DNA from: Acidithiobacillus ferriphilus
Lineage (GTDB): Bacteria > Pseudomonadota > Gammaproteobacteria > Acidithiobacillales > Acidithiobacillaceae
Direction: 5' to 3'
DNA: 37,834 nucleotides
Assembly: GCF_018854775.1 (NCBI RefSeq)
Contig: NZ_JAAZTY010000011.1
Coordinates: 1-37,834, forward strand
The notes below the pieces were generated by a model that saw only the letters and a program-made list of their open reading frames with translations, was not told where the DNA came from and ran no database searches. Of the stretch, positions 24,267 through 32,307 are shown piece after piece (position 1 is the stretch's first letter; each line of letters starts with the position of its first letter). A program made the position numbers and the translations under genes.

Positions 24267-25232
24267 TTAGTTCTGCAACTCCGCAAACACCCTCAACGCC
24301 CGCTTCAGATCCTCCCAGACTTTGCGCTTATCAATCGGGTTACGCAGCAGATAGGCGGGGTGATAGGTGACAATCAGGGGAATGCCTTGGTAGTGCTGGG
24401 TCGTACCGCGCAATTGGCTGAGCGGCGTATCCACCTGAAGCAAGCCCTGCGCCGCAAAGCGCCCCAGCGCGACAATCACGCGGGTTTGCAAGAGGTCGAT
24501 CTGGCGCTGCAGGTAAGGCATGCACGCCTGCACCTCCGGACCCAGCGGATCACGGTTGTTGGGAGGGCGGCATTTGAGGATATTGGCAATATAGACGTCT
24601 TTCTCGCGGCTCAGGCCCATGGCGCGGAGCATGTTGTCGAGGAGTTGACCGGCGCGACCCACAAAGGCTTCGCCGCGGCGGTCTTCTTCCGCACCCGGCG
24701 CCTCACCGACAAACAGCCAGGACCCGCGCGGGTTACCCGCACCGAATACGGCATGTTTGCGGGTTTCGCCGAGGGGGCAGGCCTGACAGGTGCTGACCAT
24801 GCTGTTGAGGTCACGCCAGTCCAGAGTGGCGATGCGTGTTATCCGTTGCGGGTCCGCAGAAGAGGGGCTTGCCTGCGTGGCAAGCACTGGGGCTTGAAGG
24901 GCTTCGGCCTTGGACAGTGGAGACGTGCTGCGTACCGGAGTCGGAGCCACCGCTGTGGATAAGGTAGCAGTCGCTGGCACCGCGTTGCGCAATACGGAGA
25001 CCCCTTCTTCTACAGGACGGGGGAGTGACTCCGGCGGCATCACGGGCGTTTCTGCAGGGCGCATCAAGGCAGAGACAGACGTCGTTTGCGCGGATACAGA
25101 CCGATTCGGCACGGCGCTTACGGCTTTTGCCGACGGTTTCACCGGCGCCATCTCCGGCGGCGCTTCGCCGGGCACGGGTAGACGCAGGAGTTGCAGGAAT
25201 TGACGTTGTTCGTCAGTGAATGTATCTGGCAT
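24267..25232 (-). CDS. Uracil-DNA glycosylase, family 4 (Fe-S)
   Basis: Removes uracil from DNA during base-excision repair. The catalytic domain covers about residues 145-321. The four iron-sulfur ligands are visible as Cys149 and Cys152 (CQACPLG), Cys221 ([10 protein letters not shown]) and Cys237. Motif GEAPGAEED (about 176-184) and [10 protein letters not shown] with His291 complete the active site. In front lies an N-terminal region: a short helix ([15 protein letters not shown]) joined by a ~110-residue Ala/Pro/Ser/Val-rich linker that is probably disordered, similar in layout to other proteobacterial homologues with a detached N-terminal peptide. It is convergent with the preceding LprI-type gene, 129 bp apart, with no convincing terminator. 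Confidence 0.92.
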   Translation of the reverse strand: MPDTFTDEQRQFLQLLRLPVPGEAPPEMAPVKPSAKAVSAVPNRSVSAQTTSVSALMRPAETPVMPPESLPRPVEEGVSVLRNAVPATATLSTAVAPTPVRSTSPLSKAEALQAPVLATQASPSSADPQRITRIATLDWRDLNSMVSTCQACPLGETRKHAVFGAGNPRGSWLFVGEAPGAEEDRRGEAFVGRAGQLLDNMLRAMGLSREKDVYIANILKCRPPNNRDPLGPEVQACMPYLQRQIDLLQTRVIVALGRFAAQGLLQVDTPLSQLRGTTQHYQGIPLIVTYHPAYLLRNPIDKRKVWEDLKRALRVFAELQN

Positions 25233-25515
25233 GGGTCTATGCTAAAGGTCCGGCCCATCGGTGGCAATCATTCTGCCACTGGGAAAGGACTCATCGCACT
25301 ACGCGCCCGGGTCAGAAACAGTCCGTCTTCTGATAAGCCGCCCGCTTTTTCATACAAAGACACACAACCCACCACAGGATGCCGGACGATCACCACCTAC
25401 TCCGTCAATGGATAAACAACGCTCAATGACGTACTCGCCATTGCTGGCACAACACCGGAATAAAGCCAATCTGGTGAACCAAAAATGATGATGCGCGCTC
25501 AGAAATAAATGGGGC
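25233..25515. other. Gap without a convincing gene
   Basis: This 283-bp stretch between the uracil-DNA glycosylase start and the Fic gene end has short open frames on both strands. None has a ribosome site or a recognisable domain. On the minus strand a ~42-codon frame ends RARSAMSPFPVAE-stop and could be the tail of a decayed gene. It should hold the promoter of the glycosylase. Confidence 0.4.
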
Positions 25516-27045
25516 TTATGGTTGCACAAACACGGCCTGGATAATGGCTTCCACCTCGTTGGTCAGGGCCTTGTCGGCCAATATCGGGAACTCCCTGAGC
25601 AGCTTGTTGGACACCTTGCCGCCGTTATCACGCACGGACCGTAGGATGCGGTCGATATCCCCATCCGGACCTTCGATCACCATCTTGATGCGTTCGCGGG
25701 CCATGCGCAGGTTGCGCAGATAGTTTGCTTCCTTGCGCATTTCCTGTTCGATGGTTGTTTGCACCACTTCTGCAAGGTACTCGACATGGTCGGTCATATC
25801 GGGATAGCGCCAGGCCGGCAACGCATCCTGGTAGGCATCGAACTGCAGGTTGTAGTGCACACCGTCCTCGGCGACCTGCTCTGCGCCGAAGCGCCAGGCT
25901 TCTGCATACTTGCGCATCAGCGGTCGCGAGAAGAGTTCCAGTACCTGGTCATAGCCGCGCCGGTTGACGATTGAACTGATGATTGTGGCCGACACCGGCA
26001 AAACGAAGGGTGCCGGGATCGCCTGGTCCCGGCGCAGCACATCATTGATCAGGAAACGTGAGATACGGCCATTACCATCGGACATCGGGTGTATGTACAC
26101 AAAACCGAAGGACAGCACGGCGGCCCGCACCAGTGCCGAGACGCCCGCCGTGCGGGATGCGAACTCACGCAAGCCCGACAGCAGTGCTGGCGCGTCATTC
26201 CAGTGAGGCGCGATGTAATGGACCACCTCGGTAAAGCCGTCGACCTCGCCGACGAATACCGGCGAGCGGCGCACGCCATAACGTGTCGCCCGCGGTCCGA
26301 GGATCTGTGCTTGCAGTGCGCCGAGTGCGCCTTCCGACAGCGGCTCTTCGTACTGCCCACAGCGCTGCTCCATCACGGCGGCGAAACGCCGCACACGATC
26401 GACATGTTGCTCTTCGTGCTCGATCGCAAAGCTCGCCCGGCTCTCCTTGATCGTCAGCCAGATCGCACTGCGTTGCAGCACGTCGGCACCGAACTCGACC
26501 CCCAAGTCGGCCAGGTGCTGAGCGCAATCGTACTGCTCAGCCTGCCGCACCCGGGCGGTGCGCAACACCAGTGGGCAATAGTCACGAGTGCCCGGCAGGT
26601 TATCGCGCACCCGCCAGCGTGGGTTATTAACTGGCTGGCTGGCTGTCAGGTAGGTCTTTTCGTCCAGCGCGGTGACGTAGTTGCCGGTTGCGACGCCGGG
26701 AAACGCCAGTTGCCGCCCGGTCAGGTATTCATAAAGGAAACCGGCGCGGCGCGCATACTGGCCTGTCGGTTCGGCCGCAATCCACGCTTCCAGGTCGGCT
26801 GCCGGAGCCACTTCGAACAGCCTGGCCAGGAACTCCAGATGGATGCCTTCGTGCTTAAGCGCGAAGGCCAAATGGCCTGCCAAGGTGTTGGCAGGCCTGG
26901 CTACCGGGGTATAGAATTCACGGACGTAGCCGCCCTCCCGCACGGTGGCTCTGGATCCGGCAATGGCGCTTTGGGCGCGAAATGGTTGCACCGCCGAGAC
27001 GTTATAGCGCTCAGCCAGCCAGCGGTATCCGATCCAGTCTGTCAC
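25516..27045 (-). CDS. Fic-domain protein (probable AMP-transferase) with class II-type inhibitory motif
   Basis: A 509-residue Fic/DOC-superfamily protein. The Fic active-site loop is HPMSDGNGRISR at residues 319-330, with catalytic His319, Asp323, and the Gly-Asn-Gly-Arg anion hole; the usual Phe after Pro is Met. An N-terminal helix carries SFAIEH at 205-210, close to the (S/T)xxxE(G/N) inhibitory motif, with Glu209 expected to block ATP gamma-phosphate binding. Residues 1-190 (a Fic_N-like part) and the C-terminal ~100 residues with a winged-helix-like end (SVRDNGGKVSNKLLREFPIL) flank it. It probably adenylylates a cellular protein; the target is unknown. The upstream 80 bp are very AT-rich, and an IS3 remnant lies next to it, suggesting an acquired gene. 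Confidence 0.87.
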   Translation of the reverse strand: MTDWIGYRWLAERYNVSAVQPFRAQSAIAGSRATVREGGYVREFYTPVARPANTLAGHLAFALKHEGIHLEFLARLFEVAPAADLEAWIAAEPTGQYARRAGFLYEYLTGRQLAFPGVATGNYVTALDEKTYLTASQPVNNPRWRVRDNLPGTRDYCPLVLRTARVRQAEQYDCAQHLADLGVEFGADVLQRSAIWLTIKESRASFAIEHEEQHVDRVRRFAAVMEQRCGQYEEPLSEGALGALQAQILGPRATRYGVRRSPVFVGEVDGFTEVVHYIAPHWNDAPALLSGLREFASRTAGVSALVRAAVLSFGFVYIHPMSDGNGRISRFLINDVLRRDQAIPAPFVLPVSATIISSIVNRRGYDQVLELFSRPLMRKYAEAWRFGAEQVAEDGVHYNLQFDAYQDALPAWRYPDMTDHVEYLAEVVQTTIEQEMRKEANYLRNLRMARERIKMVIEGPDGDIDRILRSVRDNGGKVSNKLLREFPILADKALTNEVEAIIQAVFVQP

Positions 27046-27257
27046 TTAAATATCCTGATTTCCGCCAAGATTCGATTAACCTTGCGATATTATAATTATA
27101 TATTGCATATTCGTCAATAATTCTATTAAAGGCCTGTCGCCACAGCCTGATTCCAAATCTGAACATCCCCACGGGGCTGGGGGACGTTCAGCGGAATCCG
27201 CAACTCCACCCCAAGAAACGCCCAGAGCCGCCTCATATCGGCCACCGCTGGCGCCGC

Positions 27258-27401
27258 CAACGCTTCGAGACTCGGGCACAGGCTGAATCGACTATTCGGG
27301 AACACATCGAGATTTTTTACAACCGCCAACGTCGGCATTCACGGATTGGTTATCTGGCTCCCGCTGTGTTCGCACAGTCCTTCACACGGTTGGCCGCTTG
27401 A
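27258..27401 (+). mobile_element. Remnant of an IS3-family transposase (OrfB 3' end)
   Basis: The plus strand encodes, up to a TGA at 27399-27401, a segment typical of the end of the IS3-family OrfB integrase domain: FETRAQAESTIREHIEIFYN, then RQRRHSRIGYLAPAVFAQ. The last DDE-region hallmark YNRQRRHSxxGY is intact, but nothing upstream of about 27258 matches, so only ~47 codons survive. The bases after the stop (GACTGTCCACTATTGTCA, to about 27421) could be the right terminal repeat; the left end is not in sight. The sequence from there to the next gene at 27594 shows no further feature apart from a GGGAGCG ribosome site. Confidence 0.75.
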
Positions 27402-27593
27402 AACGGGACTGTCCACTATTGTCAGGCTACCCCAAATTGAGGCAATTCGATTATTCCAGCACCGTCGGGCTGTTTGATCAAAAGGCTATTCTTTAACAAA
27501 AAATTCAGTATGATAGTGGGCACAGGCCACTCAGAGTGAGGCATCACCCGGTCGACCCGATACGAAATCCATCACCCTACAGGGAGCGTAACC

Positions 27594-27944
27594 ATGGAAA
27601 CCAGCAATCTCGTCGAAGTAGCCAGCAAGGACGATCGTAACATCGCCGCACTCACTCATGCGGGCGGCATCTTGTTCGGGTTCATCCCGGCGCTCATCGT
27701 CTACCTCCTCAAAAAAGACAGTGGCTCCGCCTGGCTGGTGCAGCAGAGCAAAGAAGCACTGAATTTCCAGATCACCGTGCTGATTGCTTATGTGGTGGCC
27801 AGCATCCTGAGTACCCTGTTGATCGGCATCTTGATTTTCCCACTGATTTTCATAGTGAATTTGATATTCTGTGTATTGGCGGCCATCAAAGCCAGTAATG
27901 GCGAGGTCTATCGCTACCCACTCACCCTGCGTTTGCTGAGTTGA
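27594..27944 (+). CDS. DUF4870 (Tic20-like) small membrane protein
   Basis: A 116-residue membrane protein of the DUF4870 family. The pattern is typical: a soluble start (SKDDRNIAALTHAGGILFGF), a first helix (IPALIVYLLKK), the motif WLVQQSKEALNFQITVLIAY, and a closing double helix (LIGILIFPLIFIVNLIFCVL) ending IKASNGEVYRYPLTLRLL. Family function is unknown; it resembles Tic20 of chloroplast import only in topology. The ATG has AGGGAGCG 6 nt upstream. It stands alone, 95 bp before uup. Confidence 0.88.
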   Translation: METSNLVEVASKDDRNIAALTHAGGILFGFIPALIVYLLKKDSGSAWLVQQSKEALNFQITVLIAYVVASILSTLLIGILIFPLIFIVNLIFCVLAAIKASNGEVYRYPLTLRLLS

Positions 27945-28039
27945 TGCGCAGAACCTGAGAACACGCTTCCGCTTGCGCCACTGCAGCGCGCCCCGTACCC
28001 TACGCCTTTATTTTGCATAACAAGGATGGGGTCGGCTGA

Positions 28040-29905
28040 ATGTCTATTCTGCGGCTGGAGGCAGGGCAAGTGGAATGGGGTGGCCGGGCGCTGCTGGACC
28101 ATGCCGAGTTGAATCTGGAGGCGGGCGAGCGGGTCGGTCTTATCGGCCGCAACGGCGAGGGCAAGTCTACCTTATTGCAAGTGCTGGCGGGCCTCTGTCC
28201 CTTGGATGCGGGGACGCTGTGGGTGGCACCCGGTGTGCGCCGCGCCTACCTGGCGCAGGAGCCGGAGCTGGCCGGAGAGCACGACCTGCTCACCGCCATC
28301 AAATCCGGGCATCCGGCCTGGCGGCACTTGCAGAATGCCGATGCGGACGACGCCCACGCCCATGCCCTCGCCGACCATCACGATGCCTGGCAGATCGACT
28401 ATAAGGCAGAGGCCCTGCGCGACAGCCTGGGGCTGCCCACTGAAGGTATGGTCAGCGCCCTTTCCGGCGGCCAGCGCAAGCGGGTGGCCATTGCCGCCAC
28501 CCTCGTCGCCGAGCCGGACCTGCTCTTTCTCGACGAACCCACCAACCATCTCGACCTGCCCGCGATCCTGGCACTGGAGCAATCCCTGCTACGCCATCGC
28601 GGCACGCTGGTCTTCGTCACCCACGACCGGCGTTTTCTCGACCGCCTGGCGACCCGCATCATCGAACTGGATCGCGGGATACTGCGCAGTTTTCCCGGTA
28701 CCTTTGCGGCTTATCAAAGCCGCAAAGCCGAAGTCCTCGCCGCTGAGGCGGCCGCCGATAGCCGTCTGGAAGGGCAATTGGCGGAAGAGGAGGCCTGGCT
28801 GCGCCAGGGCGTCAAGGCCCGTGCCAAGCGCAACCAGGGCCGCCTGCGCCGTCTGGAGGGGCTGCGTGAGGAGCGCGCCAGCCGTCGCCAACAGCAGGGG
28901 CAGGCCACCCTGCAAATCAGCACCGCGGACCGTTCCGGCGCACTCATTGCCGAGCTGGATCACGTTTCTTTTGCCTATGAAGGGCGTCCGGTCATCCGCG
29001 ATTTTTCCACGCGCATTGAACGCGGCGACCGGGTGGGCATCATCGGCCCCAATGGGGCGGGCAAGACGACACTGCTGCGCCTGATCCTCGGCGAGCTGGA
29101 GCCACAAGAGGGGACGATCCGCCGCGGCACCAAACAGGAGGTCGCCTACTTCGACCAGATGCGGTCCACTCTCAACCCCGAGAGCCGCGTGTTGGACGCC
29201 ATCGCCGATGGCAATGATTTTATAGAAATCAATGGTGAACGCCGTCATGTGCTGAGCTATCTGCAGGATTTCCTCTTCCCACCCAGCCGCGCGCGGGGGC
29301 TGATCAAGGCGCTCTCCGGCGGCGAGCGGGCACGACTGCTGCTCGCCCGACTGTTTGCCCGCCCGGCTAACATCCTGGTGCTGGACGAGCCCACCAATGA
29401 TCTGGACCTGGAGACACTGGAAGTTCTGGAAGAGCGTTTACAGAGTTACGCCGGCACCCTCTTTCTGGTCTCCCATGACCGGGACTTTCTCGATAACGTG
29501 GTCACCCAGGTAATCGCCTTCGGGGAGGACGGGCAGATCAGCCAGAATGCGGGCGGCTATGAAGACTGGCTCCGTTGGCAGGCGGAGTCCCGGCGTTTAG
29601 CAAAACCGGCAGAAAGTGGCGGTGGCAAGGCTTCTGGCAAACGCGATGGCGGCAAGGGCAAGAAATCCGCCATGAGCTACAAGGAAATTCAGGAACTCGT
29701 CACCCTGCCCATGCAGATCGAAGTGCTGGAGAAAGAAGAGGGTGAAATCGCCGCCACGTTGGCCCTGCCCGAAACCTACCAGAATCCGGAGCGGCTGCGC
29801 GAGGTCCAGGCCCGCGCCGATGTCATCAGTGCGTCTTTAACAAAAGCCTATGGGCGCTGGGAGGCGCTGGAAGGAAAGGCGGCGGCCCAGGCTGCGGAGT
29901 CCTAG
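28040..29905 (+). CDS. uup: ABC-F ATPase Uup
   Basis: Soluble tandem ABC ATPase of the ABC-F group, which acts on ribosomes; Uup is linked to tandem-repeat stability and ribosome function. The 621 residues contain two nucleotide-binding domains: Walker A GRNGEGKST (about 37-45) with signature LSGGQRKRV and Walker B LLFLDEPTNHLDL, and Walker A GPNGAGKTT with signature LSGGERARL and ILVLDEPTNDLDL. The linker between them carries long charged helices. The C-terminal ~80 residues (SYKEIQELVTLPMQIEVLEK) form the coiled-coil DNA/ribosome-binding arm that separates Uup from EttA. No membrane part is present. It overlaps the convergent small membrane gene by four bases (a shared CTAG). Confidence 0.95.
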   Translation: MSILRLEAGQVEWGGRALLDHAELNLEAGERVGLIGRNGEGKSTLLQVLAGLCPLDAGTLWVAPGVRRAYLAQEPELAGEHDLLTAIKSGHPAWRHLQNADADDAHAHALADHHDAWQIDYKAEALRDSLGLPTEGMVSALSGGQRKRVAIAATLVAEPDLLFLDEPTNHLDLPAILALEQSLLRHRGTLVFVTHDRRFLDRLATRIIELDRGILRSFPGTFAAYQSRKAEVLAAEAAADSRLEGQLAEEEAWLRQGVKARAKRNQGRLRRLEGLREERASRRQQQGQATLQISTADRSGALIAELDHVSFAYEGRPVIRDFSTRIERGDRVGIIGPNGAGKTTLLRLILGELEPQEGTIRRGTKQEVAYFDQMRSTLNPESRVLDAIADGNDFIEINGERRHVLSYLQDFLFPPSRARGLIKALSGGERARLLLARLFARPANILVLDEPTNDLDLETLEVLEERLQSYAGTLFLVSHDRDFLDNVVTQVIAFGEDGQISQNAGGYEDWLRWQAESRRLAKPAESGGGKASGKRDGGKGKKSAMSYKEIQELVTLPMQIEVLEKEEGEIAATLALPETYQNPERLREVQARADVISASLTKAYGRWEALEGKAAAQAAES

Positions 29906-30225
29906 GAAGAAGACTTCGATGTGCCCCGCTCCTTGTCGTACAGCAAAAAATGCAGCAGCACACCGTCAATAATGGCCGGAACCAGGGTGGCGATCAGGCC
30001 CACGGCCATGCTCATCCAGGGCCCGGGCGGCACCTGCGGGTCAGGGATAAAACCCTGCCATTGCCAGGCTATCGCGGTCAGGTCATAAGCGATAATCAGC
30101 CCCGGAATCAGCAGCAGACCATCCACGGCCAGCAGCACCAGCACCGCCAGTAGCACGAGCAGCACCATACCCGCGCCTTTGATCAGTCCGCGCAACCACT
30201 GCAACCAGTCGCGCGGCTCAGCCAC
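29902..30225 (-). CDS. Small membrane protein of unknown function
   Basis: A 107-residue protein with an amphipathic start (EPRDWLQWLRGLIKGAG), a strongly hydrophobic helix pair (MVLLVLLAVLVLLAVDGLLL then IPGLIIAYDLTA) and another helix near residues 72-98. It ends in a charged tail (YDKERGTSKSSS). No family recognised. It overlaps the start region of the gene behind it (30218-30225) and is the last gene of the minus-strand series that begins with the PP0621 gene. Its stop overlaps the stop of uup in the palindrome CTAG. Confidence 0.7.
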   Translation of the reverse strand: MAEPRDWLQWLRGLIKGAGMVLLVLLAVLVLLAVDGLLLIPGLIIAYDLTAIAWQWQGFIPDPQVPPGPWMSMAVGLIATLVPAIIDGVLLHFLLYDKERGTSKSSS

Positions 30226-30529
30226 GGTACACCCACAACAGAATATCTTTGCGCGGCAAGGTCACCGAGGCACCGCTTTTGAAGTCCAGGACAGCACTGG
30301 GCCAGAAGGCCGTGTCCGCCGAGCGCGGACTTACCCGATAAGCACCCGGCCAATCGGGAGCCGCCGCTGCCTGATGCCCACCGACAATGATGGCGCGCGC
30401 GCCCGCTGCGTCCACATAAATATGCGCCACCGGGATGCGGGCAAAAGTTGCCGCCGCCAGCACCCCCAGCAGGATCACCGCGATACCTGTCGTCAGCACC
30501 CCCGCGACCCATTTGTCCAGTCTGCTCAT
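30218..30529 (-). CDS. Membrane-anchored small protein of unknown function
   Basis: A 103-residue protein with one N-terminal helix (VAGVLTTGIAVILLGVLAAATF) and a short periplasmic domain that looks beta-stranded (VAHIYVDAAGARAIIVGG, SVTLPRKDILLWVYRG). No family recognised. Its ATG overlaps the stop of the penicillin-binding protein gene by four bases (ATGA), so the two are translationally coupled, which hints at a role in the same cell-wall process. Confidence 0.7.
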   Translation of the reverse strand: MSRLDKWVAGVLTTGIAVILLGVLAAATFARIPVAHIYVDAAGARAIIVGGHQAAAAPDWPGAYRVSPRSADTAFWPSAVLDFKSGASVTLPRKDILLWVYRG

Positions 30530-32280
30530 TTGCCGCCTCCCTCCGCCCAGATTTCTGCCTGGGTGGTCGTAATATGATTATGCTTAGAGGCACAAGCCTT
30601 ACCTCCGCACCAGCGTGGCGCAATATTCAACTCTTCGAGGGCATGGCGCATGGTTACCCGGAACACCGGTGCTGACTCGACCCCACCGAAATTCCAGTAC
30701 CGGCTACTCCCGCGCAGAGTCACCGCCATCACCAGCTTCGGCGCAAAGCCCGGTGCAAAGCCGACAAAAGTGGCATTGGTCTTGTTCTTCAAAAAGCCGT
30801 CCTTGCCATTGGCCATATTCGCGGTTCCCGTTTTGCCGGCCACCGCGTAGCCGGGAATGGCGGCGAGGACACCGGTGCCATTGGCCGCACAAACGCCCTC
30901 CAGCCAGTGCCGCAGGTGAGCGGCGATGCCCGCGGACATGATCCGCACGCGCGGCCCCGACTGTCCGGCAATCAACGTCGGGGTGACATGATAGCCTCCG
31001 TTGGCGATGGCCGCATATCCATCCGCCAATTGCAGGGTCGTCACGGACACTCCGTAGCCCAGCGCAATTGTGGCGTGGCGCGCCTTATCCCAGGTCTGGG
31101 GCTGGGGAAGCACGCCACCCGTGGCACCCGCAAAGCCGAGATTCGCCTCCTGACCGTAACCTGCCGCCAGATACATGTCATAAATAGCCTGTGCGGGCGT
31201 CCGCAAAGCAATTTTAGCCGCTCCAATGTCGCTGGAGTACTTGAGAATATGCGCCACGTTCAATTCATGATGTACCACATCGTCGCGGATACAGAAACCA
31301 CCCACCGGCAGGCAATGGGAGACATTGAAGCTCTGGTCCGGCTGGATGCTGCCCGTTGCAAGTGCCGCAGCCACCATAAACGGCTTCATGACCGAACCGG
31401 GCTCAAAGGCCTGATGCACGGCATTATTCACATAATCAGAAGGGTCGCCGCAACCGGCACGCGCGTTGGGATTACAGGAGGGCACGCTCGCCATGGCGAG
31501 AATCTGCCCGGTTTGCGCATTCATTACCACCGCCGAGCCCTCTGTGGCGCCGAAGTGCTGTTGCGCTGCCAACAACGTCATGTAGGCCCAATACTGAATC
31601 TGTGGGTTGATAGTCAAATGCAAGTCGCGGCCGGGCGCTGGCGTCTGCCGGGCGCCCACAACATGAAGCACTTCGCCCTGCCCGTCCACCAGCACCTTTT
31701 CACGGCCCGCTTTACCCGATAACCAGTGGTTGTAACCCATCTCCAGCCCGGCGGCGCCCTGATGATCCAGATGCACAAGGCCCAGCAGCGGTGTGGTTAC
31801 CGCACCCAGAGGATAATAGGTGCGGCTGGTTTTTTGCACATAGATACCGGGCACATGCAACGCGTCCAGAGACTTACCCAACTGCGGCTGCACCTGACGC
31901 AGGATATAGGCGAAGCCTGACCCACCCGACCGCACCCGCGCCGCCAGAGTCTCCGGACTGAGGTCCAGAGCCTGCGCCACCTTGTCCCAATCCTTGCGGT
32001 GGGCATCAAAGAGGCGCGGATCGGCCCAGATGGTCACCGCTGGCACATTTGCCGCCAGCGCATCGCCGTTGCTGCCATAGATCGCGCCCCGGTCGGCGGG
32101 CAACGGCCGCGTCTGCAAATAACGCATGCGCCCTTGGGCACGCAAATCATGGGCTCGCCACCACTGCAATTCTGCATCGCGTGTCAGCACCATCACCAGC
32201 CCCAGCAGGATGACGATAAGGAGCAGCGTCGCCCGCCAGCGCGGCAAAATGCGTTGCAGGCTTAGTCGTTCCGGTGGCAT
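30526..32280 (-). CDS. Class B penicillin-binding protein, FtsI-like transpeptidase
   Basis: Membrane-anchored peptidoglycan DD-transpeptidase. One N-terminal helix (ATLLLIVILLGLVMVLT) leads to the class B start motif PLPADRGAIYGSNGDALAAN (residues 60-78) and the dimerisation-type domain. The transpeptidase domain begins near 215. Active-site motifs are SVMK at 296-299 (acyl-Ser296), SSD at 349-351 where FtsI normally has SSN, and KTGT at 483-486. Length 584 is like E. coli FtsI (588). It is not in a division-and-wall cluster: no mraW, ftsL or murE is next to it. Instead it follows a Wzy-like gene by 27 bp and is coupled to two small membrane genes. It could be the main FtsI displaced, or a second class B enzyme. 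Confidence 0.88.
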   Translation of the reverse strand: MPPERLSLQRILPRWRATLLLIVILLGLVMVLTRDAELQWWRAHDLRAQGRMRYLQTRPLPADRGAIYGSNGDALAANVPAVTIWADPRLFDAHRKDWDKVAQALDLSPETLAARVRSGGSGFAYILRQVQPQLGKSLDALHVPGIYVQKTSRTYYPLGAVTTPLLGLVHLDHQGAAGLEMGYNHWLSGKAGREKVLVDGQGEVLHVVGARQTPAPGRDLHLTINPQIQYWAYMTLLAAQQHFGATEGSAVVMNAQTGQILAMASVPSCNPNARAGCGDPSDYVNNAVHQAFEPGSVMKPFMVAAALATGSIQPDQSFNVSHCLPVGGFCIRDDVVHHELNVAHILKYSSDIGAAKIALRTPAQAIYDMYLAAGYGQEANLGFAGATGGVLPQPQTWDKARHATIALGYGVSVTTLQLADGYAAIANGGYHVTPTLIAGQSGPRVRIMSAGIAAHLRHWLEGVCAANGTGVLAAIPGYAVAGKTGTANMANGKDGFLKNKTNATFVGFAPGFAPKLVMAVTLRGSSRYWNFGGVESAPVFRVTMRHALEELNIAPRWCGGKACASKHNHITTTQAEIWAEGGGK

Positions 32281-32307
32281 GCGCAGTTCCTCAGCATTGT
32301 TCTTGGG

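Noticed and set aside
26089-27120. A 343-codon plus-strand frame
   Set aside because: Antisense to the Fic gene, which has an intact active-site motif.
27126-27338. A 70-codon minus-strand frame ending IWNQAVATGL
   Set aside because: Its first half is antisense to the IS3 transposase remnant, and it has no ribosome site; the second half matches nothing I know.
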